A DNA stretch of 11,048 nucleotides from NCBI GenBank assembly GCA_029267645.1, contig JAJUIM010000039.1:1-11048 (forward strand), written 5' to 3'. The position numbers and the translations under genes were made by a program. Below are positions 6,675 through 11,048 of this stretch, one piece after another. The stretch is from Microbacterium sp. (lineage in GTDB: Bacteria; Actinomycetota; Actinomycetes; Actinomycetales; Microbacteriaceae). Every line of letters begins with the position of its first letter. The first letter of the stretch is position 1. The notes under the pieces are model-generated. The model was not told where the DNA came from. It did not search any database and saw only the letters and a program-made list of their open reading frames with translations.

Positions 6675-7258
6675 CGCCACTGCTCCATCCGCATGATGAT
6701 GCTCTTGCGCGCGCGGGCGAGCAGCCCGCGCACGGTGGAAGTCGGGAGGTCGAGCTCGTCGGCGATCTCCTCGTACGAGTACCCGCCGTACTCGCGCAGC
6801 ACCCAACAGCGGCGCTGGTCGTCGGGCAGCTCGCCGAGCGCGCGGCTGAGCTCCGCGACCCCGACGCGGGCCTCGACCACGCGCGGCGGCGTGGCGTTCG
6901 AGGGCGCCTCGGGTTCGACGGCGTCGATGTCGTCGCTCGGGCGGGACGCCCGGATGCGATCGACGGCCTTTCGACTCGTGATGCGCATGAGCCAGCTCTT
7001 CACCGTCGCCGGCTCGTCGAGGCCCGGCAGCTTCTCCCAGGCCGTGATGAAGGCATCCTGCACGACGTCGTCGACGTCGGCCGTTCCGGGAAGGATCCGG
7101 CGCACGTACGCGCGCATCATCGGCGTGTACCGCCGCACGAGGATCGCGAAGGCGACCGTGTCGCCGTCGGCGGCACGGCCTGCGACGATCCTGTCGTCGG
7201 CGAGCTCGAGTGCCCCGCCCGCGTCACCGCGGGCGGGGCGTGTCTCGTGAGACGTCAT
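6671..7258 (-). CDS. ECF-type RNA polymerase sigma factor
   Basis: This 195-aa protein has the two conserved ECF regions. Region 2 (about 30-103) includes the core-binding helix VDDVVQDAFITAWEKL and the -10 recognition part SWLMRITSRKAVDRIR. Region 4 (about 138-188) contains LPDDQRRCWVLREYGGYSYEEIADELDLP, quoted here only as its parts LPDDQRRCWVLREYGG and SYEEIADELDLP, then STVRGLLARARKSI, the -35-binding helix-turn-helix. The acidic, Pro-containing linker between them is typical. The start is ATG at 7258, overlapping the glsB stop as ATGA; the frame is open further upstream but that would run over glsB. The first codons are spanned by a perfect 12-bp hairpin. An anti-sigma-like gene follows with another 4-bp overlap. 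It probably directs transcription of envelope-stress genes, possibly this cluster. Confidence 0.9.
   Translation of the reverse strand: MTSHETRPARGDAGGALELADDRIVAGRAADGDTVAFAILVRRYTPMMRAYVRRILPGTADVDDVVQDAFITAWEKLPGLDEPATVKSWLMRITSRKAVDRIRASRPSDDIDAVEPEAPSNATPPRVVEARVGVAELSRALGELPDDQRRCWVLREYGGYSYEEIADELDLPTSTVRGLLARARKSIIMRMEQWR
7212..7239 (-). promoter_or_regulatory. Perfect 12-bp hairpin across the first codons of the sigma gene
   Basis: GCCCCGCCCGCG (7212-7223) and CGCGGGCGGGGC (7228-7239) are perfectly complementary around a 4-nt loop. In the transcript the stem begins about 20 nt after the sigma ATG and covers codons 7 to 16. No T run follows, so it may be an RNA-stability or translation-control element, or a leaky terminator after glsB, rather than a classical terminator. 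Confidence 0.6.
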
Positions 7259-7521
7259 TTCGCCGAACGACGCCCGGTGATCAGTCCGTAGATGAGCAGC
7301 ACGACGAGCGAACCGCCGATCGCCAGCAGCCAGGTCTGCAGCGAGAAGAACTCCTGCAGGTTCGCGTCGAAGAGCAGCCCGCCGAGCCAGCCGCCGACGA
7401 AGGCGCCGACGACGCCGAGCAGGAGCGTGATGAACCATCCGCCGGCCTGCTTGCCGGGGATGATGAGCTTCGCGATCGCTCCCGCGATCAGGCCGAGCAG
7501 GAGAAAGCTAAAGAATCCCAT
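7255..7521 (-). CDS. GlsB/YeaQ/YmgE-family small membrane protein
   Basis: This 88-aa protein belongs to the family labelled 'transglycosylase-associated protein', small three-helix membrane proteins that occur with Gls24/Asp23 stress proteins. Three hydrophobic segments are visible: about 2-21, 28-50 and 58-79. The conserved GAIAKLIIPGKQAGG and the glycine-rich LLLGVVGAFVGGWLGGLLF are diagnostic. The start ATG at 7521 is chosen because AAAGGA lies 9 nt upstream and the family begins MGFFS or similar; an upstream in-frame start at 7557 would fall in the terminator hairpin. Its stop overlaps the sigma start. No enzymatic activity is known for the family; a role in envelope stress tolerance is inferred from context. 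Confidence 0.9.
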   Translation of the reverse strand: MGFFSFLLLGLIAGAIAKLIIPGKQAGGWFITLLLGVVGAFVGGWLGGLLFDANLQEFFSLQTWLLAIGGSLVVLLIYGLITGRRSAK

Positions 7522-7555
7522 GACGTTGTCCTTTGTCCGTTGTGGTGCGGGTGGC

Positions 7556-7584
7556 AAGGGCGGGCGCGGGTCGCGCCCGCCCTT
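7556..7584 (-). terminator. Strong hairpin between csbD-like gene and glsB
   Basis: A perfect 13-bp stem (AAGGGCGGGCGCG with CGCGCCCGCCCTT) closes a 3-nt loop, 8 bp after the csbD-like stop codon. It is the most stable hairpin I can find here and looks like a U-poor actinobacterial terminator. Only about 34 bp separate it from the glsB start, with no clear promoter in between, so some read-through is likely. GCCCGC (7587-7592) could pair instead with part of the stem (7575-7580), so an attenuator is possible. Confidence 0.7.
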
Positions 7585-7592
7585 GAGCGGGC

Positions 7593-7787
7593 TTACTTGC
7601 CGAAGGAGTCCTTGGCGTCCTTCGCGGCGTCCTTGACCTCGCCCGCGGCTTCGCGCGCGTGGCCCTTCGCCTGGTCGGCCTTGCCCTCGGCGACGAGCTT
7701 GTCGTTGTTCGCGACCTTGCCCGCGGCCTCCTTGATGTTGCCCTTCGCCTTGTCGGCGGCGGCCTTGATCTTGTCTTCAGCGCTCAT
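7593..7787 (-). CDS. CsbD-family stress protein
   Basis: This 64-aa, Lys/Ala/Asp-rich, hydrophilic protein matches the CsbD family (general-stress proteins, sigma-B regulated in Bacillus). The characteristic pattern is DKAKGNIKEAAGKVANND, then KLVAEGKADQAKG and HAREAAGEVKDAAKD, all of which should form amphipathic helices. It has no membrane segment or cysteine. GGGAGAG upstream of the ATG at 7787 is a good ribosome-binding site. The gene lies between the small basic membrane protein and glsB, all on the same strand, and is flanked on both sides by hairpins, so it may be made in different amounts from its neighbours. Its molecular function is unknown in the whole family. Confidence 0.92.
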   Translation of the reverse strand: MSAEDKIKAAADKAKGNIKEAAGKVANNDKLVAEGKADQAKGHAREAAGEVKDAAKDAKDSFGK

Positions 7788-7809
7788 CGCGTTCTCTCCC
7801 TCTGATTAG

Positions 7810-7829
7810 GCCCCGGTCGGGGCGTTTTT
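7810..7829 (+). terminator. Terminator-like hairpin with T run on the antisense strand
   Basis: GCCCCG and CGGGGC (7810-7823) form a tight stem with a 2-nt loop (or 5 bp with a 4-nt loop), followed on the plus strand by GTTTTTC. This is a classical intrinsic terminator, but for plus-strand transcription, while the genes here are all on the minus strand. On the minus strand the A run precedes the stem. Confidence 0.5.
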
Positions 7830-7834
7830 CTCCC

Positions 7835-7851
7835 AGGCGCATCCTGCGCCT
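7835..7851 (-). terminator. Small hairpin after the basic membrane protein gene
   Basis: AGGCGCA and TGCGCCT form a perfect 7-bp stem with a 3-nt loop, starting 4 bp after the stop codon of the 71-aa gene. Together with the next stem (7810-7823) it may end or stabilise the upstream transcript. There is no U run in the minus direction. Confidence 0.4.
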
Positions 7852-7855
7852 CAGG

Positions 7856-8071
7856 TCACTTTCGCGAAAGCCCCTTGCGGGCCTTCTCGATCTTCTTGCC
7901 GGCCTTCTTCGCCAGCTTCCGGCGCGACTTCTTCGCGTCGGGGCTCTTCCAGATCCGCTCGACCTGGTGCCGCAGGTCCTCGTAGTCCCTGCCCCGTGCC
8001 TTCCCGGTCGCGGTGCCCACCAGGTAGGCGGCGACGACGAGGATCGCGACGATCACCGTGTTCTTGCGCAT
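7856..8071 (-). CDS. Small membrane-anchored basic protein, conserved-looking but unnamed
   Basis: This 71-aa protein has one N-terminal membrane helix (about residues 5-21, NTVIVAILVVAAYLVGTAT) and a strongly basic tail. The tail contains ARGRDYEDLRHQVERIWKS and then Lys/Arg-rich repeats (KKSRRKLAKKAGKKIEK), expected to form a long amphipathic helix in the cytoplasm. The positive tail could contact acidic lipids, RNA or the acidic Asp23-type proteins. GAGGAAGGA upstream of ATG 8071 is a strong ribosome-binding site. It follows the AmaP-like gene by 27 bp, so it is probably the sixth gene of the asp23 operon. It resembles small YtxH-like companions only loosely, and I give no function. Confidence 0.8.
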   Translation of the reverse strand: MRKNTVIVAILVVAAYLVGTATGKARGRDYEDLRHQVERIWKSPDAKKSRRKLAKKAGKKIEKARKGLSRK

Positions 8072-8098
8072 GCTGTTCCTTCCTCTTCGGGGCTTCGA

Positions 8099-8701
8099 TT
8101 ACCGCACGCGGGTCGCCGAGCGCCACCTGTCGGTCCACCGGCGATCCGTCACGTGGACGATCACCGGCACGTCGGTCCCCGCCAGCGCGTCCCACTCCCC
8201 CACGGCGGCCTCGGCCGCGCGCAGCACGCGCGCGACGTCAGCGCCGCGCCGGCACCGGACGGCGAGGCGGATCGCGGGGCTTCGCTTCACGCGGTACGAC
8301 GCGACGCCGGTCGAGAGCACGTCGGAGCGCTCGCGCAGCGCTCCCCCGAGCACCGCTTCGGCGACCGACCGGTCGACCTCTGTCGCACCGGCCCCGGCCT
8401 CGTCGCGCACGACGGTCGCGGTGCGACCTCCGCCGCGCGTCGCGATGAACACGACCAGGAGGACGGAGAGCACGAGCGCGACGGCCGCCGCGACGATTGC
8501 CGCGACCGGCGCGTCAGCGCCCTGTGTGACCGCGACTGTAGGCCGCATCGCCTCACGCGCGATCCGGTCGGCCGCATTCGCGACGGGCGCGAACCACACG
8601 GGCGCCGCGGCCGCGATGATGAGCGCCGCCCCTGCGGCCGCGAGCACGATTCCCACGACGAGCAGCAGCCCCCTGTTGAGCACGCGATTGGTGGCGTTCA
8701 C
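8099..8701 (-). CDS. amaP: AmaP-like membrane anchor for Asp23
   Basis: This 200-aa protein starts with GTG at 8701, whose GTGA overlaps the stop of the preceding gene; a longer open frame upstream would run through that gene. It begins NATNRVLNRGLLLVVGIVL, the typical N-terminus of alkaline shock response membrane anchor proteins. Two membrane helices (about 10-33 and 65-87) enclose a short external loop. The C-terminal cytoplasmic domain (about 105-190) has an alternating strand-helix pattern similar to Asp23. In Staphylococcus aureus, AmaP recruits Asp23 to the membrane, and the shared operon suggests the same here. It contains one cysteine in the soluble domain. It may anchor several of the Asp23-like proteins of this cluster. 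Confidence 0.78.
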   Translation of the reverse strand: MNATNRVLNRGLLLVVGIVLAAAGAALIIAAAAPVWFAPVANAADRIAREAMRPTVAVTQGADAPVAAIVAAAVALVLSVLLVVFIATRGGGRTATVVRDEAGAGATEVDRSVAEAVLGGALRERSDVLSTGVASYRVKRSPAIRLAVRCRRGADVARVLRAAEAAVGEWDALAGTDVPVIVHVTDRRWTDRWRSATRVR

Positions 8702-9252
8702 GACACCACTCCTCTCTCGGTCGCGCGCACTCGAACAGCGGCGGGGAATCCCAGTTCGTCGAGGGCCGTCGAGGCCGCTTCGCGGATCTCGTCGGCGTCG
8801 AAGTCGACCCCGCTCGTCGGGGTGACGCGCACGATCACGGTGCGCCGCGCGACGACGACGGCGACCTGGTCGCGGCCGATCGCGCTGCGCCGGGCGATGT
8901 GGTCGGCGACGGCATCCGCGAGGGCCCCGTCGTCGATCAGCACCGCGAGGCGGCCCGACGCGCGGCCGCGGCGAGCGCGGCGGCCCGGCAGAAGGGCGGC
9001 GGCGAGCAGCGGGACCGCGAGGACCACGAGCACGACGCCCGCGGCCGTCGCGACCGTCGCCGCGTCGAGGCCTGCGGCGCGCTCGGCCGCGGCGTCGCGC
9101 ACCGTCGGATCGGCGATCGCCCACACGCCCGCGGCGAGCGCCGCGAGCAGCAGGAGCGCGAGGAGCACGGCGACGACGACCGCCGGGGCCGTGCGCGGCC
9201 GATGCGTCTCGCGCCGCAGCACGCGCCGGTAGACCGGTGCTGCTGTCGTCAT
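8698..9252 (-). CDS. DUF6286-type membrane protein of the Asp23 operon
   Basis: This 184-aa protein has a basic N-terminus (YRRVLRRETHRPR), two membrane helices (about 22-46 and 66-89), a short Arg-rich stretch (90-100) and a cytoplasmic C-terminal domain. That domain (GRLAVLIDDGALADAVADHI, then VAVVVARRTVIVRVTPTSGV, then EIREAASTALDELGF and AVRVRATERG) has a strand-helix order like Asp23 domains. It fits the DUF6286 family that accompanies asp23 and amaP in actinomycetes; the family number is from memory. Both ends overlap the neighbouring genes by 4 bp. Its layout parallels the AmaP-like protein next to it, so the two may form a paired membrane platform. Function is not known. Confidence 0.75.
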   Translation of the reverse strand: MTTAAPVYRRVLRRETHRPRTAPAVVVAVLLALLLLAALAAGVWAIADPTVRDAAAERAAGLDAATVATAAGVVLVVLAVPLLAAALLPGRRARRGRASGRLAVLIDDGALADAVADHIARRSAIGRDQVAVVVARRTVIVRVTPTSGVDFDADEIREAASTALDELGFPAAVRVRATERGVVS

Positions 9253-9584
9253 GTCACCCTCCTCTCACACTGTCGATGGATCCCCGCGTACCGCACCGAG
9301 ACGGATCCGACCTGCCGGGCGGCGAGGTCGTGCATGCCCCTGGTGACGGTCTCGCGCAGTGCGGCGCCGCGCTCCGGGAGCGTGCGGCGGTCGGACGTGC
9401 CGATGACGGCGGGGAGCGTGACGCCCGCGGCGAGGCGGCCCGCCTCGTCGTGCAGCGAGATCTCGATGTCTCCCGCCGGAACGCCAGCGGCGTCCACGAC
9501 CAATCCCGTGGCGAGCCGCTCGAGGGCCCGCGCGGTGATCGTCGTCCGCCCCGGCGCCGTCCCGGCGACAGGCACGCCGCTCAT
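9249..9584 (-). CDS. Diverged Asp23/Gls24-like protein
   Basis: This 111-aa soluble protein starts at ATG 9584 (ATGA overlap with the gene before). The beginning GRTTITARALERLATGLVVDAAGVPA is split here as GRTTITARALERLATG and LVVDAAGVPA; it parallels the 'TTIEDGVVAKVAGIAAREAKGV' opening of canonical Asp23. It is followed by a strand pair (DIEISLHDEAGRLAAGVTLP), a helix (ERGAALRETVTRGMHDLAA) and the strand VGSVSVRYAGI. It has one cysteine near the C-terminus and no membrane segment. Its position between two membrane-protein genes suggests a component of the same membrane-surface assembly. The family assignment rests on pattern and context rather than strong identity. Confidence 0.68.
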   Translation of the reverse strand: MSGVPVAGTAPGRTTITARALERLATGLVVDAAGVPAGDIEISLHDEAGRLAAGVTLPAVIGTSDRRTLPERGAALRETVTRGMHDLAARQVGSVSVRYAGIHRQCERRVT

Positions 9585-9772
9585 GACGACGAGCGGCTTC
9601 CGCGGAACGCGTCCGCGAGGGCGCGCACGTCGACCCTGCCCTCGACGACGCGGCCGATGGCGGCGCCCGCGAGCATCGCGATCGCGACGAGGACGAACGC
9701 CCAGAATCCGAGCGCGATCCACGTCACCGCGAGCACGGCGCCGACGGCGACGCCGATCGTCGTGGCGGTCAC
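9581..9772 (-). CDS. 63-aa two-helix membrane protein, DUF2273-like
   Basis: The protein starts with GTG at 9772, overlapping the asp23 stop as GTGA. Two hydrophobic helices (about 5-22 and 24-42) are joined by a very short turn, followed by a short cytoplasmic tail ending in Ser residues. The second helix contains small-residue spacing (AMLAGAAIGRVVEG) suited to helix packing. In Firmicutes a DUF2273 protein of this size lies between amaP and asp23, and this gene occupies the equivalent place directly after asp23. Coding is supported by overlap with both neighbours. Its function is unknown; it may stabilise the AmaP/Asp23 complex. Confidence 0.75.
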   Translation of the reverse strand: MTATTIGVAVGAVLAVTWIALGFWAFVLVAIAMLAGAAIGRVVEGRVDVRALADAFRGSRSSS

Positions 9773-10206
9773 TGGACTCGCGCCTCCTGCGTGCCCTCGC
9801 CGTCGTCCTCCGACGGGATGTGCACGTCGTTGATGGTCACGTTGATCTCGGCGACGTCCATGCCGATGAGCTCGCGCATGGCGCGGTAGACCGAGGCGCG
9901 CACGCCGTCGGCGACGTCCTGCAGCGCGACGGGGTACTCGGCGACGACGGTCACGTCGACCGCGACCTGCTTCTCGCCGACCTCGACGCTGATGCCCTGC
10001 GCGAGGTCGGTCGTGTTGAGCGCGTCGCGGATGGCGCCCATGACGCGGGCGGCACCGCCGCCGAGCGCATAGACGCCCTTCGCCTCACGCGCCGCGATTC
10101 CGGCGACCTTCGCGACGACGCCGTCTTCGATCGTCGTCTTGCCCGTGAGGCTCTCGGCGCTCTGCTGTGCCCGGCCCTGCGAGGCGGTCTGGGAAACGTT
10201 CGACAT
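9769..10206 (-). CDS. asp23: Asp23/Gls24-family envelope stress response protein
   Basis: This 145-aa protein is the canonical member of the cluster. The family domain spans about residues 20-130: GKTTIEDGVVAKVAGIAA, the VYALGGG turn, VEVGEKQVAVDVTVVAEYPV, the helix DVADGVRASVYRAMRELI and the closing strand AEINVTINDVHIP. The first 20 residues are polar and probably flexible, and the last 15 are acidic. It has no membrane segment; Asp23 proteins form abundant membrane-associated layers held by AmaP and are linked to cell-envelope stress. GGAGGAG upstream of ATG 10206 is a very strong ribosome-binding site, fitting high expression. It is the first gene of the operon, and the next gene overlaps it by 4 bp. 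Confidence 0.94.
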   Translation of the reverse strand: MSNVSQTASQGRAQQSAESLTGKTTIEDGVVAKVAGIAAREAKGVYALGGGAARVMGAIRDALNTTDLAQGISVEVGEKQVAVDVTVVAEYPVALQDVADGVRASVYRAMRELIGMDVAEINVTINDVHIPSEDDGEGTQEARVQ

Positions 10207-10228
10207 GGTGAACTCCTCCGTAAGGTGT

Positions 10229-10245
10229 CCGCGCGTTCTGCGCGG
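10229..10245 (-). promoter_or_regulatory. Leader hairpin upstream of asp23
   Basis: CCGCGC and GCGCGG form a perfect 6-bp stem with a 5-nt loop, ending about 10 nt before the GGAGGAG ribosome-binding site. It may protect the 5' end of the asp23 mRNA or modulate its translation. Confidence 0.35.
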
Positions 10246-10271
10246 GTCGCGGAAACCTGCGACATGGATAG

Positions 10272-10298
10272 GACGGATCAGGCACAGCGGATGTCACA
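10272..10298 (-). promoter_or_regulatory. Possible ECF-type promoter of the asp23 operon
   Basis: On the minus strand TGTGACA (10298-10292) is followed after 16 nt by CGTC (10275-10272), a -10 type used by many ECF sigma factors. The start of transcription would fall near 10265, leaving a leader of about 60 nt. The -35 differs by one base from TGTCACA, the published ECF41-type box. I did not find a second copy upstream of csbD or glsB. Confidence 0.35.
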
Positions 10299-10318
10299 AG
10301 AAAGTTCTGGTGCGCTGA

Positions 10319-11048
10319 TCATGGCGCGATTCCCGCGATTGCGCGAGAGGCTTCTGCGCCCGCCTTGGCGCAGCAGCCCGGGCGGCACACATCGAACCAG
10401 GGGCCGATCGAGGTCGTGTTCGCACGCGCCTCGGGCGTGCGCCCCATGATGCGCTCCTCGACGAGATCGACGAGCGCGGCGACGAATGCGGGATGCGTGC
10501 CCGGCGTCGGGACGCGGTGCATCCACACGCCGCGGGCATCGGCGGTGTCTCGCGCCTCGCGGTCGAGATCCCATATCACCTCCATGTGATCGCTCACGAA
10601 GCCGATCGGCACGACGAGCACCGCCGTGCGATCTTCGAGCCCCGCGATCGCGTCGTTGACGTCGGGCTCGAGCCACGGAGTGCCGGGGGCGCCGGAGCGA
10701 GACTGGTACACGAGGCGCCAGGAGACGCCGGGCGCGGCGTCGGCCATCACCTGCTCGGCGACGGCGAGGTGCTGCGCCGCATATCCGCCGCCGGCGACAT
10801 CGGGGAACAGCCCGGCGCCCGAGCGCTCGGCGTCGGCGGTCGGAATGCTGTGCGTCGTGAAGACGACCTCGATCCGGTCGCGCGGGTGCCCCGCACGCTG
10901 CGCCGCGGCCAATCCCTCGCGCACGCCCTCGACGAACGGCTCGACGAACCCCGGGTGCGAGAAGAACTGTCGCACCTTGTCGATCTGGAGGGTGCCCGAC
11001 AGCCCCGCAGACTCGAGTGCGTCCGCCCAGTCCTCGCGGTACTGCCGA
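10319..11048 (-). CDS. hemH: Ferrochelatase (coproporphyrin-type), 3' part; gene continues beyond the window
   Basis: The visible 242 residues are the C-terminal two-thirds of a ferrochelatase, which inserts iron into the porphyrin near the end of haem synthesis; in actinomycetes the substrate is generally coproporphyrin III (name cpfC also used). The window edge reads RQYREDWADALESAG, continuing to DKVRQFFSHPGF. Visible family features are the catalytic His in FTTHSIP, YQSRSGAPGTPWLEPDV, and VVPIGFVSDHMEVIWDLD with its conserved acids. The C-terminus carries three cysteines (VCRPGCCAK), like the iron-sulfur-binding tails of actinobacterial ferrochelatases; no fourth cysteine is seen in this part. 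Open GTG codons such as 10975 are internal, since conserved sequence continues upstream of it. It precedes the asp23 operon by 112 bp on the same strand, with no clear terminator between. Confidence 0.93.
   Translation of the reverse strand, partial: RQYREDWADALESAGLSGTLQIDKVRQFFSHPGFVEPFVEGVREGLAAAQRAGHPRDRIEVVFTTHSIPTADAERSGAGLFPDVAGGGYAAQHLAVAEQVMADAAPGVSWRLVYQSRSGAPGTPWLEPDVNDAIAGLEDRTAVLVVPIGFVSDHMEVIWDLDREARDTADARGVWMHRVPTPGTHPAFVAALVDLVEERIMGRTPEARANTTSIGPWFDVCRPGCCAKAGAEASRAIAGIAP

Noticed and set aside
7522..7557. Upstream start for glsB adding 12 residues (MPPAPQRTKDNV)
   Set aside because: It would begin inside the strong hairpin and lacks an RBS. The internal ATG at 7521 has AAAGGA and the normal family N-terminus.
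7210..7809. Plus-strand open frame ending just before the T-run hairpin at 7810-7829
   Set aside because: The coincidence with the terminator is attractive, but the translation is antisense to csbD and glsB, which are certain, and no RBS or family similarity is visible.
8702..9124. N-terminal extension of the AmaP-like protein to a 341-aa frame
   Set aside because: The extra part is antisense-like Arg/Gly-rich sequence overlapping the DUF6286-type gene; GTG 8701 with a GTGA overlap fits the operon pattern and the family N-terminus.
10319..10975. Ferrochelatase starting at GTG 10975
   Set aside because: Conserved ferrochelatase sequence continues in frame upstream to the window edge, so the GTG encodes an internal Val.
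1..11048. Mobile element, phage, CRISPR or defence system
   Set aside because: No transposase, integrase, terminal repeats, direct-repeat arrays or tRNA-linked junctions were seen, and composition is even throughout.

Overview
The window is very GC-rich and densely coded. Start codons are often GTG, Shine-Dalgarno sites are GGAGG-like, and neighbouring genes overlap by 4 bp. Together with the protein types (ECF sigma, AmaP/DUF6286/Asp23 set, actinobacterial-type ferrochelatase, nicotinoprotein formaldehyde dehydrogenase) this points to a chromosomal segment of a high-GC actinomycete, most likely in or near the Microbacteriaceae. I see no insertion sequence, phage gene, tRNA, rRNA or CRISPR array.

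Left part (1-2627): a small, very acidic unrecognised protein with its own extended -10 promoter converges on a minus-strand pair, a DHA2/QacA-type 14-helix efflux pump followed by a TetR-family repressor. A 24-bp imperfect palindrome just upstream of the pump gene is a good candidate operator for that repressor.

Middle (2628-5709): a LuxR-type regulator is divergent from a formaldehyde dehydrogenase gene (glutathione-independent, zinc, fdhA type), which is followed by a GlcG/HbpS-like protein. The regulator looks like a histidine-kinase core, with its phospho-acceptor His and N-box apparently lost, fused to a NarL-type DNA-binding domain. A perfect 11-bp hairpin closes the fdhA operon and separates it from the converging right half.

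Right part (5710-10206, all minus strand): a large Asp23/Gls24 envelope-stress cluster. Read in its own direction it runs: canonical Asp23; a 63-aa DUF2273-like membrane protein; an Asp23-like protein; a DUF6286-type protein; AmaP; a small basic membrane protein; CsbD; GlsB; an ECF sigma factor; an apparent anti-sigma/Asp23 chimera; and a last Asp23-like protein. Seven junctions are 4-bp ATGA or GTGA stop-start overlaps, giving two tightly coupled blocks (asp23 to amaP, and glsB to the last gene). Strong hairpins lie between and inside the blocks and could set different expression levels for them. The sigma factor and its likely antagonist sit inside the cluster they may control.

The right edge holds the 3' part of a ferrochelatase gene that runs out of the window.

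The most unusual points are the degenerate kinase-LuxR fusion, the anti-sigma/Asp23 chimera in a sigma operon, the multiplication of Asp23-like domains, and the hairpins bracketing glsB.
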